From Blautia glucerasea (lineage in GTDB: Bacteria > Bacillota > Clostridia > Lachnospirales > Lachnospiraceae): a stretch of DNA of 64,000 nucleotides. The notes beneath the pieces were generated by a model, which made no database searches, was not told the DNA's origin, and saw nothing but the letters and a program-made list of their open reading frames with translations. Positions 27,156 through 37,477 of the stretch are shown here, one piece after another. The number at the start of each line of letters is the position of its first letter. Position 1 is the first letter of the stretch. The DNA is taken from NCBI RefSeq assembly GCF_020537505.1, contig NZ_JAJBMO010000006.1, positions 62,001 to 126,000 on the forward strand, written 5' to 3'. The translations under genes were made by a program, and so were the position numbers.

Positions 27156-28289
27156 TTACAACAAAAAATCTGCCATAACCACATTGCTCACATGGATTCC
27201 TGCCCTGGTCAGAAATATCCTGTTTTCCTTTTCCGCCAGCATCCCCTGACGCTTATATTTTTCCAGCACTTCCCCATATATCTTCTCAACAGCATTTCCG
27301 AAATATTCCTGAAATTCTGCTTTTGACACTCCTTCCGTCATGCGAAGCCCCAAAAACATAAATTCTGCCATCTCATCCTTCTCAGTGAGTACCTCCCGAT
27401 CTTTTCGGATCCGCTCCGGAACCCCGCTGTTTTCCAGATACTCCTGCATATCCCTAGTATTGGTGAAACGCTCATTTCCAATTAAGGAAGCAGCTCCCAG
27501 TCCAAGCCCAAGATAATCCTTTCTCTGCCAGTATCCTTCATTGTGCCTGCATTCCCGGTTTTCTTTTGCATAATTGGAAATCTCATACTGGTGATAGTCA
27601 TACTCTCCCAGAACTTTCGCTACATCCTCATACATCCGATATTCCGTATCTTCATCTGGAAGCTCCAGTTCTCTCTTGGAAAAAGGGGTTCCCTCCTCCA
27701 CGATCAGACTGTACGCGGAGATATGCTCCGGGCCAAGCTCTGCCACTGTCCGAAGATTCTCTATCCATCCCTCATAACTCTGCCCCGGAATCGCAAACAT
27801 CATATCTACATTAATATTGGAAAATCCAGCCTCTCGCGCCATCTGATAACTTTCCAGGAACTGCCTGTAATTATGGATTCTCCCAAGCACTTCCAGTTCC
27901 TCATCTTTCGGAGACTGAAGCCCAATGCTGATCCGGTTGATCCCATATTTTCTGTAAAGAGCCAGCTTCTCAGAAGTCAGTGTCCCAGGATTAGCTTCAA
28001 TGGTGATTTCTGCGTTTGGAGAAAAATGAAAATTCTCCTGTAGCCCCTGCAAAAGTTTTTCCATCACATCACATTCTGGCACTGAAGGTGTCCCACCGCC
28101 AATAAAAACTGTGTCCACCGAACGTTTTTCCACCGCCGAAACTGCCTTTATTTCCCGTAAAAGTGCATAAATATAAGATTCCTGCCCGGTCCTTGTAGAA
28201 GGACCTGACAGGAAATCACAATAATCACATTTCTTTATGCAAAACGGGATATGAAGATACAGCTCCAGGCCACTCTTCTTTCTTCCCAT
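27156..28289 (-). CDS. hemW: HemW-like radical SAM protein
   Basis: A 377-residue member of the HemN/HemW group. The radical SAM cluster motif is [10 protein letters not shown] (CxxxCxxC) right after LYLHIPF, followed by the glycine-rich SAM site VFIGGGTPS. Length near 380 and a cluster close to the N-terminus favour HemW, a heme-binding chaperone, over the longer coproporphyrinogen dehydrogenase HemN. No other heme genes are nearby. An AAAGGGG ribosome site precedes the ATG. The position downstream of lepA is a common arrangement in Firmicutes. Confidence 0.88.
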   Translation of the reverse strand: MGRKKSGLELYLHIPFCIKKCDYCDFLSGPSTRTGQESYIYALLREIKAVSAVEKRSVDTVFIGGGTPSVPECDVMEKLLQGLQENFHFSPNAEITIEANPGTLTSEKLALYRKYGINRISIGLQSPKDEELEVLGRIHNYRQFLESYQMAREAGFSNINVDMMFAIPGQSYEGWIENLRTVAELGPEHISAYSLIVEEGTPFSKRELELPDEDTEYRMYEDVAKVLGEYDYHQYEISNYAKENRECRHNEGYWQRKDYLGLGLGAASLIGNERFTNTRDMQEYLENSGVPERIRKDREVLTEKDEMAEFMFLGLRMTEGVSKAEFQEYFGNAVEKIYGEVLEKYKRQGMLAEKENRIFLTRAGIHVSNVVMADFLL

Positions 28290-28303
28290 TCTGATTTTCC
28301 CCT

Positions 28304-28741
28304 TTACTCTTCAGAACTGTCGCTGTTGTCGCTTTCAGATGTATCTTCTGCACTATCTGCTGAATCAGAAGTGTCATCTGATGTATTATCCTGCGCAGCA
28401 GAAGCACTATCCGTCTTAGCGTTTCCAGAAGTCTTTCCCTCTGCTTTCTGCACCAGATACTCATTTACCATGGTCACGCTGCCGCTTTGTGCAACCGCGT
28501 CCTTACTTACCTGCCGCGGTTCTGGTGTAGGGGTAGGACTTGGGATCGGGGTGATCTTCATCACGCCCTGGGATGCTGCATCCGGAGCCTTCACCGTCTT
28601 TTTGCTGCATGCACAGCTGCCTGCAAAAATCACGATTACCAGCAGGATTACTGCCAGAATACCGCCTTTGATCCACTGCTCACGGTTCTTTTTAAAACTT
28701 CTCTTTATTTTTCTTATCAGAATACGTATTTTTGCTTTCAT
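28304..28741 (-). CDS. Small membrane-anchored protein with acidic Ser/Asp-rich tail
   Basis: A 145-residue protein of unknown function. Residues 1-25 are strongly basic, residues 26-43 form one helix (GGILAVILLVIVIFAGS) and a CAC doublet follows. Then comes a Pro-Thr stretch (TPIPSPTPTPEP) and a C-terminal 45 residues dominated by Ser, Asp and Glu. The topology suggests a short cytoplasmic tail and an exposed disordered acidic domain. GGAGG precedes the ATG. It lies between lepA and hemW on the same strand with a 14-nt gap to hemW, so it is probably co-expressed. Confidence 0.7.
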   Translation of the reverse strand: MKAKIRILIRKIKRSFKKNREQWIKGGILAVILLVIVIFAGSCACSKKTVKAPDAASQGVMKITPIPSPTPTPEPRQVSKDAVAQSGSVTMVNEYLVQKAEGKTSGNAKTDSASAAQDNTSDDTSDSADSAEDTSESDNSDSSEE

Positions 28742-28804
28742 CTGATACCTCCGTGTCAGGCACTGGCCGGCATAGATTTTATGTCAACCAGTTCCCGAAC
28801 ACCA

Positions 28805-30613
28805 TTAATTTTCATCCAGTTTCAGTACGCTCATAAATGCTTTCTGCGGAATCTCTACATTTCCCACCTGACGCATTCTCTTCTTACCTTCCTTCTGTTT
28901 CTCCAGAAGCTTCTTCTTACGGGAAATATCACCGCCGTAGCATTTGGCAAGAACATCTTTACGCATGGCCTTAACCGTCTCTCTTGCAATGATCTTGCTT
29001 CCAATTGCTGCCTGGATCGGGATCTCAAACAGTTGACGCGGGATCTCATCCTTCAGTTTCTCGCACATCTTGCGGCCTCTCTCGTAGGAAGTATCCGCAT
29101 GTACAATAAAGGAAAGGGCATCCACCTCTTCTTTATTTACCAGAATATCCAGCTTCACAAGCTCACTTCTCTCATATCCGCAAAGCTCGTAATCCAGGGA
29201 AGCATATCCCCTGGAGCGGGATTTCAGGGCATCAAAGAAATCATAAATGATCTCATTCAGAGGTAGCTTATATTTCAGAAGGGCACGGGTCTCTTCCATA
29301 TACTCCATTCCAAGGTACTGGCCACGACGCTCCTGGCAAAGATCCATGATCGCACCAATAAATTCTGTAGTTACCATAATCTCTGCATTAACAATCGGCT
29401 CTTCCATATATTCGATCTCGGAAGGATCCGGAAGATTAGTCGGGTTAGTCAGATCAATGACTTCGCCGTTTGTCTTGTGCACCTTGTAAATAACACTGGG
29501 GGCAGTGGTAACAAGATCCAGGTCATACTCTCTTTCCAGACGCTCCTGTATGATCTCCAGATGAAGCAGACCAAGGAAACCGCAGCGGAATCCAAATCCA
29601 AGGGCAACAGAGGTCTCCGGCTCATAGAATAAGGAAGCATCGTTTAACTGCAGTTTCTCCAAAGCGTCGCGGAGATCTCCATATTTCGCACCGTCAGCTG
29701 GGTAAAGTCCGCAGTAGACCATTGGATTTACCTTCTTATATCCAGGCAAAGCCTCCTCACATGGACGGTTGTTGTCTGTGATAGTATCACCAACACGGGT
29801 GTCTCTTACATTTTTAATGCTGGCTGTAATATAGCCAACCATTCCTGCCGTCAGCTCTTCGCATGGAATAAACTGACCGGCTCCAAAATATCCCACTTCC
29901 ACAACCTCTGCCACAAATCCAGTAGCCATCATGCGGATGGTGGTTCCTTTGCGCACCTTTCCATCTACCATACGGCAGAAAACAATGGCTCCCTTGTAGG
30001 AATCATAGATAGAGTCAAAAATAAGTGCCTTCAGCGGCGCATCCGCATCTCCTGTAGGTGCCGGGATCTTGGCAACAACCTGCTCCAGAACCTGGTCTAC
30101 GTTCAAACCTGTTTTGGCAGAAATCTGTGGTGCATCCTGAGCCTCAAGCCCGATCACATCCTCGATCTCATTGATAACACGCTCCGGCTCAGCACTTGGA
30201 AGGTCTACTTTATTGATGACCGGAATGACCTCAAGGTCATGATCCAGTGCCATATAAACATTTGCCAGTGTCTGTGCCTCAATTCCCTGTGCCGCATCCA
30301 CAACAAGAATGGCACCGTCACAGGCTGCAAGGCTTCGTGAAACCTCATAGTTAAAATCCACATGTCCAGGCGTGTCGATCAGGTTGAAGATATACTCTTC
30401 TCCGTCCTTTCCGTGATATACGGTACGGACGGCCTGGGATTTAATCGTAATTCCACGTTCTCTCTCCAGATCCATATTATCAAGAACCTGGGCCTGCATT
30501 TCTCTCTCAGTCAAAAGACCTGTCATCTCTATAATTCTGTCGGCCAGTGTAGATTTACCATGGTCAATATGTGCAATAATACAAAAATTTCGAATTTTAC
30601 TCTGGTCTGTCAT
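28805..30613 (-). CDS. lepA: Elongation factor 4 (LepA)
   Basis: A 602-residue ribosome-associated GTPase that can back-translocate stalled ribosomes. G1 is AHIDHGKS (residues 14-21), G3 is DTPGHVDF and G4 is NKVDLPSA. The C-terminal RNA-binding region ends in [19 protein letters not shown], the LepA-specific domain. The start at 30613 has AGGAGGAG upstream and matches the family; an extended ORF to 30694 overlaps the end of spoIIP. The order spoIIP-lepA-hemW is common in Clostridia. Confidence 0.96.
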   Translation of the reverse strand: MTDQSKIRNFCIIAHIDHGKSTLADRIIEMTGLLTEREMQAQVLDNMDLERERGITIKSQAVRTVYHGKDGEEYIFNLIDTPGHVDFNYEVSRSLAACDGAILVVDAAQGIEAQTLANVYMALDHDLEVIPVINKVDLPSAEPERVINEIEDVIGLEAQDAPQISAKTGLNVDQVLEQVVAKIPAPTGDADAPLKALIFDSIYDSYKGAIVFCRMVDGKVRKGTTIRMMATGFVAEVVEVGYFGAGQFIPCEELTAGMVGYITASIKNVRDTRVGDTITDNNRPCEEALPGYKKVNPMVYCGLYPADGAKYGDLRDALEKLQLNDASLFYEPETSVALGFGFRCGFLGLLHLEIIQERLEREYDLDLVTTAPSVIYKVHKTNGEVIDLTNPTNLPDPSEIEYMEEPIVNAEIMVTTEFIGAIMDLCQERRGQYLGMEYMEETRALLKYKLPLNEIIYDFFDALKSRSRGYASLDYELCGYERSELVKLDILVNKEEVDALSFIVHADTSYERGRKMCEKLKDEIPRQLFEIPIQAAIGSKIIARETVKAMRKDVLAKCYGGDISRKKKLLEKQKEGKKRMRQVGNVEIPQKAFMSVLKLDEN

Positions 30614-30677
30614 TCCAGACACTCCTCCTCTGGTTATGCTATGCTTTTTTTGCTCTATCAAAAGATTATAGCACAGG

Positions 30678-32057
30678 TTAATTCTGTTTGTCACTGCCTT
30701 TTAGCACCCGATTCAAAATATCCGCAAAGGGTTCCATGGCATTTTTCACTTCCTGTACGGTGTTTGTCTGGGCGCCGGCTTCCAGAAGCAGGGATCTTTT
30801 GCGCAAATGGAGATTGTAGCGCAGGCCAGCCAGATAAATGCCTCTGTAAAAAGTAGGATAATATAAGGCAGCCTGGTATTCCAGCTGAAAGGAAAAGGCC
30901 AGATTGTCCTGTATGTAGGGATTTGGAAGATAGGAAACCTGCCCCTGGGTATTGGTATAGCTAAGACCATTGTAAAATAAAATCTGGGCAGTTTCTTTCC
31001 CGTTAATTTCCGTCACCAGGCGCCGGTTCTCGTCGATTCCATCCCGATGCAGATCGATAACTACCTCCACAGACGGATTCTCTTCCAGAACCTTTTCCAC
31101 ATAATCACAGGCATAATCGTAGGCCTTGCTCCGATCCAGTTCCCCGCTCATCATATCAAAAGCTTCTTTTATGTGAATCACCTGGTAGCCATACTTCTCC
31201 GTCAGCAGACTGGTCAGATAATTTCCAACGCCCACAATGGAGTCCTCTTCCTCCCCCTCCCTGGAATCGGAAAAGGTCTCCTGGGAATGGCTGTGATAAA
31301 TAAGGATCTGCGGCTCCAGTGGTCCATGACTTAGGGAAAAATCCTCCGCCAGAAATTCGGCAGCATTTATTTTTGCGGCGGATGCATCGGTATTCTCATC
31401 TACAATGTAAAAATTATTCATCAGATAATCGTAGTCCGACAGCTTGTCCCGGGACAGATCCAGAATGGGATGAGGGAGGACGATTGTGGATTGGGGGAGA
31501 GTGTTTGCAGGCTGTGTTTCTGAAGTTGGCTGCTCTTCATCCTTTTTTAGGATTTCCGAAGCCACAGTGTTTTCTTCTGTATTACTAAAACTACCGTCAC
31601 CGGAAGGATCCATTTTTTTCTCTTCTTCCAAACTCTTTGTATCCTCTTCTGTATTTTTTTCAGCACGATCCGCAGTTCCATCACCATTGCTTTTATCCTC
31701 AGAATTAGTCTCCAATTTATCGGTGCTATTTTCCTTTTTTCCCGCTTCAGAAGCGCCGGAATTTTTCTCTAAATTGGCTGCATCCGATTTCTTTGTATCT
31801 TTCCCTTCCAAATTACGCTCTGCCTCCGCCAGCTCTCCTAAATATTCCCCATTTCGCTTCCCAATCTCAGCCAGAGTCTCCCCGTCCAGTTCCAGCCAGG
31901 TTTCCTGTGCTTTTTCTTCTATAAAATAATAGAAAGGAAACTGCCTGTACACATTCTGCAAGGTTTCCCACAGGGAAAAAGGCTCTGGCAGCATAACCAG
32001 AACCGCAAAAAAACACAGGCAAAGAAACACGCAGAAAACCTTCTGGACTTTTGTCAC
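30678..32057 (-). CDS. spoIIP: Stage II sporulation protein P (amidase/endopeptidase)
   Basis: A 459-residue forespore-engulfment protein that degrades peptidoglycan with SpoIID and SpoIIM. It starts with GTG (AGAGG, 7-nt spacer). A signal anchor lies at residues 7-25 and a long Glu/Ser/Lys-rich linker at about 75-195. The SpoIIP domain carries the conserved [12 protein letters not shown] and VVIDLHRDG metal-binding segments. The acidic linker looks long for the family. It follows gpr on the same strand. Its presence implies that the organism is, or recently was, spore-forming. Confidence 0.94.
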   Translation of the reverse strand: MTKVQKVFCVFLCLCFFAVLVMLPEPFSLWETLQNVYRQFPFYYFIEEKAQETWLELDGETLAEIGKRNGEYLGELAEAERNLEGKDTKKSDAANLEKNSGASEAGKKENSTDKLETNSEDKSNGDGTADRAEKNTEEDTKSLEEEKKMDPSGDGSFSNTEENTVASEILKKDEEQPTSETQPANTLPQSTIVLPHPILDLSRDKLSDYDYLMNNFYIVDENTDASAAKINAAEFLAEDFSLSHGPLEPQILIYHSHSQETFSDSREGEEEDSIVGVGNYLTSLLTEKYGYQVIHIKEAFDMMSGELDRSKAYDYACDYVEKVLEENPSVEVVIDLHRDGIDENRRLVTEINGKETAQILFYNGLSYTNTQGQVSYLPNPYIQDNLAFSFQLEYQAALYYPTFYRGIYLAGLRYNLHLRKRSLLLEAGAQTNTVQEVKNAMEPFADILNRVLKGSDKQN

Positions 32058-32078
32058 GAAATCACCTCTTTTAAGGTT

Positions 32079-32106
32079 ATACTATGACAAAGCCCGTCCC
32101 TATATG
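32079..32106 (-). promoter_or_regulatory. Candidate mother-cell sporulation promoter of spoIIP
   Basis: On the minus strand CATATA and CATAGTAT are 14 nt apart, about 22 nt before the GTG start. This spacing and the CATAnnnT -10 resemble SigE-type promoters, which drive spoIIP in Bacillus. There is no good sigma-A pair in the gap. The match is partial. Confidence 0.35.
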
Positions 32107-32234
32107 TTTCTTTTTTATTTCTGCTTCGTATAAGAACTTTTCTTCTTCCCCGGTTATCTATGTTCAGATAAATTTCTTTTAAAATAAAAGCTACTGGCAA
32201 AATGATTCTTCTTACGTACCTGACGCCTTTTCAC

Positions 32235-33146
32235 TTAGCTATCCTGCGCAAACGTCATATTTAATCCTTCTGAAATCGTAAAGCTCAGATATTTTATAGT
32301 CTCATCCACATCCTTCGGCGTCACAAACATGCCATGAAGATGGGGCGAAATCATTTCTTCCAGAAATTCCTTTTGCTCCGCCTCATCCAGCGCCTCTAGC
32401 AAATGTGCCATGGAATCATGAACAATGGTCGCCGCATCCACCACGGTTGGCACCCCGATTCCAATCACCTTCACTTTCAGATTTTCTTCCGTAAGTCCAT
32501 TTCTATGATTACCAACCCCTGACCCTGGAGTGATCCCGGTATCTGTAATCTGAATAGTCCGGTTCAGTCTTCTGGTACTTCTTGCAGCCAGAGCATCTAC
32601 TGCGATCACCACATCAGGTCTGGTAATCTCCACGATGCCTTCCACAATTTCTGAAGTCTCCATTCCCGTCTGCCCCATCACTCCTGGAATAATTCCACTG
32701 ATGGCATGAAGGGTCTCCTTTTCTGTGCTTTTCAAGCCATATTCCCGAATCAGATGGCGTGTCATATGAAGATTTCCGATTACTTCCGTTCCTAGGGAAT
32801 CAGCCGTAATCCCCTGGTTTCCCAAGCCAACAACCAGCACGGATTTTTCTTTTTCCAGACCGATCAGCCGCCGCAAATGCCTGGAAAGTTCTTCCGATAC
32901 TTCTTTGTGATAATCTTCATCTGGCGCTGAAAGGCCCTCAGATTCAATTGTAATGTATGTGCCCTGGGGACGCCCCATGGCACGGGCACCGTTCTCTGTG
33001 GTTATTTTTACCACCGTAGTCCGGATATCTTTTTCCTCGTTATAATCCTCCTGAACCTCAACTCCCCGAACTTCTACATTATCCTCTGTAAAGCGCTCCC
33101 GTGCCTCTACCGCCAGATCTGTTCTGATTTTATAAGTTCCAAGCAT
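32235..33146 (-). CDS. gpr: GPR germination protease
   Basis: A 303-residue peptidase (family A25) made as a zymogen in the forespore. It starts degradation of small acid-soluble spore proteins at germination. The N-terminus YKIRTDLAVEARE is the family propeptide and early mature region; VVGLGNQGITADSLGTEV and VIAVDALAARS follow, with GSGVGNHR further on. The start at 33146 has GGAGGG 8 nt upstream. An ATG at 33161 is in frame but has no ribosome site. Confidence 0.94.
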   Translation of the reverse strand: MLGTYKIRTDLAVEARERFTEDNVEVRGVEVQEDYNEEKDIRTTVVKITTENGARAMGRPQGTYITIESEGLSAPDEDYHKEVSEELSRHLRRLIGLEKEKSVLVVGLGNQGITADSLGTEVIGNLHMTRHLIREYGLKSTEKETLHAISGIIPGVMGQTGMETSEIVEGIVEITRPDVVIAVDALAARSTRRLNRTIQITDTGITPGSGVGNHRNGLTEENLKVKVIGIGVPTVVDAATIVHDSMAHLLEALDEAEQKEFLEEMISPHLHGMFVTPKDVDETIKYLSFTISEGLNMTFAQDS

Positions 33147-33364
33147 GCAAGCTCCCTCCATTCTTTCACAAGCCCTTTCCGATTATCGACTCCGCCCTGC
33201 TGTTTTCTATTCGTAAAATGTATTCCTGTTACTGTTCACGCTCTTCACAGCAACACTTTTTCTATGGTTACTGTTTACCGCTATCGTTCCACAAGGTGTT
33301 TTTGTTCACTCCGCAACCAGTAACACTTTCTATGTAATCTCCCCATTTTTTGTAAAAATATGTA

Positions 33365-33393
33365 TTGACAATCCAGGGCAATTATTATAAACT
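33365..33393 (+). promoter_or_regulatory. Promoter of rpsT
   Basis: TTGACA (33365-33370) and TAAACT (33388-33393) are 17 nt apart, giving a start near 33400 and a leader of about 78 nt. The rest of the 331-nt gap between gpr and rpsT (33147-33364) is AT-rich with no feature I can support; the gpr promoter should lie there but no clear SigG site was found. Confidence 0.65.
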
Positions 33394-33405
33394 GTATAAG
33401 CATGT

Positions 33406-33435
33406 TCATAGGAACGCCCGTGTCTGTTCTTATGA
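33406..33435 (+). promoter_or_regulatory. Leader hairpin in the rpsT 5' UTR
   Basis: TCATAGGAAC (33406-33415) pairs with GTTCTTATGA (33426-33435), ten pairs including one G-U, around a 10-nt loop. It starts within a few nt of the predicted transcript start and ends 29 nt before the GGAGGT ribosome site. It might be an S20 autoregulatory site or a 5' stabiliser. Confidence 0.5.
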
Positions 33436-33477
33436 TGCAATAAATTAATTATCACTCACGAATTGGAGGTGTACGAA

Positions 33478-33741
33478 TTGGCTAACATCAAATCTGCAAA
33501 AAAGAGAATTTTAGTTAACAGAACAAAAGCTGCGAGAAACAAATCCATCCGTTCTGCTGTTAAGACTTCCATCAGAAAAGTTGACGAGGCAGTAGCTAAC
33601 AACGATAAGGCAGCAGCAGAGGTTGCATTAAAAGAGGCTATCTCTACAATCAGCAAAGCAACTTCCAAAGGTGTTTATCACAAAAACAACTGCGCCAGAA
33701 AAGTTTCCCGTTTATCCAAAGCCGTTAACAGCATTGGCTAA
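33478..33741 (+). CDS. rpsT: 30S ribosomal protein S20
   Basis: An 87-residue basic protein that binds 16S rRNA early in 30S assembly. The sequence from residue 2 (ANIKSAKKRILVN) is the universal S20 start. Initiation is at TTG 33478 with GGAGGT ending 7 nt upstream. An in-frame ATG at 33463 lies before that ribosome site and would add five residues not found in the family. A non-AUG start on a ribosomal protein suggests translational control. The gene stands alone against the surrounding minus-strand genes and ends at a strong terminator. Confidence 0.96.
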   Translation: MANIKSAKKRILVNRTKAARNKSIRSAVKTSIRKVDEAVANNDKAAAEVALKEAISTISKATSKGVYHKNNCARKVSRLSKAVNSIG

Positions 33742-33783
33742 TAGATATCTGAATTTTTAGTTATAAGCTTATAAGTGAAAATT

Positions 33784-33816
33784 AAGGCAGTCGAACCGTC
33801 ATCGACTGCCTTTTTT
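33784..33816 (+). terminator. Intrinsic terminator after rpsT
   Basis: AAGGCAGTCGA (33784-33794) pairs with TCGACTGCCTT (33802-33812), followed by a T-run. The minus-strand side has a weaker tail and could also stop holA transcripts. Confidence 0.88.
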
Positions 33817-33912
33817 CTATGTTCCGGAATTCTGTGCTTATCAAACGGACTTCATTTCATACCAACAGCTTTCCCTGCTGCGTCTTTCCTTTAATCTGCC
33901 TGTTTTTATCAC

Positions 33913-34899
33913 TTACGCTCTTGCAGAACTATACTTCACGATCAACAATTCCACGCTAAGCACATCCTGTAATCTTCCAGTCTTCACCGCTTCCTCTGCA
34001 TCTACGAAATCAGCTACAGCCTGACGCAGCTCACCGATCCGGTAAGATCTGGCACAGGCGGCCACATTTCTCACCACAAAGGACGGTACCCCAAGTCTTG
34101 ATGCCACCTCTGGCTGAGGGATTCCCTCCTCTGCATACTCCTTTACCAGAAGCAATTGTCTGAACTGCTTGGCCAGAAGAAACAGGATTCTCATAGGCGG
34201 CTCCTTCAAAGTAAGAAGATCGTAATAAAGTTCCAATGCCCGTTTCTGATTCTTTTCCGTTACCGCACGCACCATGTCAAAAATCTTATTCTGTGTCTGT
34301 GTGGTGCAGACCTCCCGTATATCCTTCCCGGTTACTACATCTCTGTCTCCTGTGTAGGAAATCAGTTTTTCCAGTTCCATTCGCAGATTTCCCATATCCA
34401 CACCAGTCATGGTAAGAAGAAGCTCCATATCCCGCTGGGTGATCATCTTCCCCTCTCTTTTCAGTAGTCCTGCTGCCCAACGCATTAAAGTCTTCTCATC
34501 CTGGGTTACAAACTCTCCGATCCGTCCTGCAGCTTTTACCGCTTTGTACATACGGTTTCTTTTATCTACTTCATTTTCCACAAAAATAAGGCAGAGATAG
34601 TCTGGCAATTCTTTCATATAATCAGCCATCTCATCACATTTATTCTTGAAAAAGCCGGTATCTTCCAGAAGGATCACCCTGCGTTCTGCAAAAAAAGGCA
34701 TAGTTTCACACAGATCGATCAATTCTTTCACATCGATGTTTCTGCCCTCATAGTGATTGAAATTCATGGTATCACCATCCGGGTTCAGGGCCTGTACCAG
34801 TTTATGTTTATACTGTTGTTTCAGATAAGCTTCCTCTCCATACAGCAGATAGGCCTGTTTAAAATTACCCGACTTTATATCTTCCTGGATATTCTTCAA
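33913..34899 (-). CDS. holA: DNA polymerase III subunit delta
   Basis: A 328-residue clamp-loader subunit that opens the beta clamp. The N-terminal pattern KNIQEDIKSGNFKQAYLLYGEEAYL, then VILLEDTGFFKN and ETLMRWAAGLLKREG, are typical of delta. I place the start at TTG 34899, with AGGAG 8 nt upstream. This removes a 24-residue N-terminus that begins at ATG 34971 and looks unlike the family. Length then matches the usual 320-345. It shares the strand with comEC upstream. Confidence 0.9.
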   Translation of the reverse strand: MKNIQEDIKSGNFKQAYLLYGEEAYLKQQYKHKLVQALNPDGDTMNFNHYEGRNIDVKELIDLCETMPFFAERRVILLEDTGFFKNKCDEMADYMKELPDYLCLIFVENEVDKRNRMYKAVKAAGRIGEFVTQDEKTLMRWAAGLLKREGKMITQRDMELLLTMTGVDMGNLRMELEKLISYTGDRDVVTGKDIREVCTTQTQNKIFDMVRAVTEKNQKRALELYYDLLTLKEPPMRILFLLAKQFRQLLLVKEYAEEGIPQPEVASRLGVPSFVVRNVAACARSYRIGELRQAVADFVDAEEAVKTGRLQDVLSVELLIVKYSSARA

Positions 34900-35071
34900 A
34901 ATGTACGCTCCTGTTTTCTTATCCGTTGCTCTCCACGACTTTTCCCAAAAACACCTTGCGGAATATCGCATGCGAACAACAACCCTTATCCGTCTGACTT
35001 CGCTGTCACACCTGACGTTCCTTTAAACCATACCACATTTTCGTGTTTTATAAAAGTATATTTTGGGCAGA

Positions 35072-37459
35072 TTAGCCTTCTATATATCTTTTAACCGCAA
35101 TTTTCCCCTTCTCCCAGCAGACACTTACCGCCCCGTTTTTCATGGTAAAACAAATCTGACTGCCAGCTTCTTCCAGACGTTTCACAACTTCCGGCGAAGG
35201 ATGTCCATAGGTATTGGTTTCGGAACAGGAAATAAAAGCATACTCCGGACGAACAGTATCAAGAAATTGCTGGCAGGTTGAATAGTGGGAGCCATGATGC
35301 CCCACCTTCAAGAAATCCACATCCTCCAAAAGTCCCTGTGCCATCAGCTTTTTCTCTGTCTCTTCTCCTATATCTCCCGTCAATAGTCCCCGGAACTCCC
35401 CATATTCAGCCAGTATTACCATGCCATCTTCATTTACATCCGAGCCTGACGCCTCTGGAAAAGGAGCTAATACATTCAATCTCAATTTTCCTGCCTTCAA
35501 CTGGTTCCCAGATTCCAGCTTTCTTACTGGAATTCCTGCTGTCATTGCCAATGCCTCCAATTTCCGCCAGGCTTCAGGAGGATTTTTCCATTTTGGAAGA
35601 TAAAGACATCCAATTTTTACAGAATTAAGATTCATAGTTGTTAGTTCCAAAATTTCCTGTATTCCATTGATATGATCCTGATCTGTATGGGAAACAAAAA
35701 TGCCGTCAATTCGGGAGATTCCTTGATTTTTCAGGTATGGCAATATCTGGTACTGCCCCACGCCTGATTTGTTGGTGCTGCCTCCATCCACCAGGAAACA
35801 GTTTTCCTGGGGAGTACGCAAAATTATCCCGTCTCCTTGTCCCACATCCAGACATGTGATGGAAAACGGTTTCGGTCCACGCCAGGTCAGAATGAGCAGG
35901 GCTATGCCCATAACTGCAAGGGCCGTTATCCTGTGGCCTGCCAGATTTCTTTCAAATCCATTCTTTTTTCCAGCACTATGTATTTCTCTGTTTGGTAAAC
36001 GATGATTTTGCAATTTAGAGTTTTGCCTTTTTTCATTCCATATTTTTCTATTTTGCGGCTTTTCATTCTGTATTTCTTTCCTTTTATGAAATGTTTTTCC
36101 TTTTCCGGCATCTTTATATGTAAGCACTGCAACTGCTCCTGCCAGAAGAACATAATATACCGCTACCTGCCAAAGTCTGGGCTGACCGGCGATCCAGGTT
36201 CCTAGCGGCAGGTTGCCAGCCAGCTTACATAACTCATCATAAACTTCCGCCAGTATTCTTCCTGGTAAAATTACAACACTCCCAACCTTATCGTTCACAC
36301 AGCCAGTCAAAAGCCCCAGCACGCCGCTCCCTAATAAAATTCCTACTGTAGGCAGCACGATCAGGTTCAAAAATATTCCGGTCAAAGACACCTCTCCGAA
36401 AAAATACAGGGATATCGGCAGCATAGTCAGCTGAACTCCCAGGGATGCAATTAACGCCAGCATGGGTTTCTTCTTTCCGTTTCTGGTTATAGCCGGAACC
36501 ACCACGCCCGCCCCCACAACTGCGCTAAAAGACAAAAGAAATCCACTGCTATACAAATACGCTCCAGAATCTCCTACCAGCATTACTGCTGAAACCGCCA
36601 GCGCAGTAGGAAGATCATAAATCCGCCCGGTTATTTTCGCCCCAACTGCTATTAGAAACATACAGACTGCACGCATAGTAGACACGCTTCCCCCCGTCAT
36701 AATTCCGTATTGAAGCAGAAGAAATAGTGAAATAATACCAGATGGCCAGATTCCCATCCCAGTTTTCATTAACAGATTATAAATCCCCATACCCACAACA
36801 CTGATATGAAGGCCTGAAATAGCCAACACATGTACAATTCCTGAAACCTGATAGCGAAGCTTTACCTCTTTGTCTAAGCTGCTTTTATCCCCAAGCACGA
36901 TTGCCTGAAAAATCCCAGATTCTTTTCCTGAAATTTTCTCCAGTACGCTGCCCAAATACTCCCTCAGCTGATTCATCCTCTGCCGGTATACCGAATAGTT
37001 TTTTGATTTTTCCAATATTTCTGCTTTTTTCATAAAATAAAAAATATGCTGGGTAGCATAATACTGCTGGCTGTCAAATTCTCCCGGATTCCGCTTTTCT
37101 TCTACTCGCTCCAACTTTCCGGACACCAAAACAACAGTTCCAACTGGAACTTCTTCTTTTTTCTTAAAAAATACTTTTACATTTTCGATGGATATTTTTT
37201 TCGATTGGTTTTTCTCTGACTGATTCTTCTTTGGTTGATAGATTAGATAAGCATTGCTTAGATAAATAGATTGTGTAAATTCATTTTCTGTGATCTGTAA
37301 CACTTCCCCGCAAACAGTTGCTTGCGGATGTTTCTCAATCCAGGAAGCTGTATTTTCCGGAACAGGATTCCCCCGGATAAAGGGAAGTCCTGCCCGGTCA
37401 GCCACGCACAGAAAGAGCATCAGTGCCAGACACAACAGACACAGCGGTCTTCGCGTCAT
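35072..37459 (-). CDS. comEC: ComEC/Rec2 DNA-uptake channel protein
   Basis: A 795-residue membrane protein that forms the DNA import channel in transformation. An N-terminal soluble DUF4131-type part (1-160) is followed by the multi-helix Competence domain (about 165-445, with VLAISGLHISVVGMG). A C-terminal metallo-beta-lactamase-like domain has FVSHTDQDHINGI and KVGHHGSHYS. Between channel and nuclease-like domain lies a Lys/Asn/Gln-rich insert of about 55 residues (near 450-505). GGGG precedes the ATG. With comF and the comEA-like lipoprotein it forms a partial competence set; no comG pilus genes are here. Confidence 0.93.
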   Translation of the reverse strand: MTRRPLCLLCLALMLFLCVADRAGLPFIRGNPVPENTASWIEKHPQATVCGEVLQITENEFTQSIYLSNAYLIYQPKKNQSEKNQSKKISIENVKVFFKKKEEVPVGTVVLVSGKLERVEEKRNPGEFDSQQYYATQHIFYFMKKAEILEKSKNYSVYRQRMNQLREYLGSVLEKISGKESGIFQAIVLGDKSSLDKEVKLRYQVSGIVHVLAISGLHISVVGMGIYNLLMKTGMGIWPSGIISLFLLLQYGIMTGGSVSTMRAVCMFLIAVGAKITGRIYDLPTALAVSAVMLVGDSGAYLYSSGFLLSFSAVVGAGVVVPAITRNGKKKPMLALIASLGVQLTMLPISLYFFGEVSLTGIFLNLIVLPTVGILLGSGVLGLLTGCVNDKVGSVVILPGRILAEVYDELCKLAGNLPLGTWIAGQPRLWQVAVYYVLLAGAVAVLTYKDAGKGKTFHKRKEIQNEKPQNRKIWNEKRQNSKLQNHRLPNREIHSAGKKNGFERNLAGHRITALAVMGIALLILTWRGPKPFSITCLDVGQGDGIILRTPQENCFLVDGGSTNKSGVGQYQILPYLKNQGISRIDGIFVSHTDQDHINGIQEILELTTMNLNSVKIGCLYLPKWKNPPEAWRKLEALAMTAGIPVRKLESGNQLKAGKLRLNVLAPFPEASGSDVNEDGMVILAEYGEFRGLLTGDIGEETEKKLMAQGLLEDVDFLKVGHHGSHYSTCQQFLDTVRPEYAFISCSETNTYGHPSPEVVKRLEEAGSQICFTMKNGAVSVCWEKGKIAVKRYIEG

Positions 37460-37477
37460 CTTATGCCCCTTTCCTTG

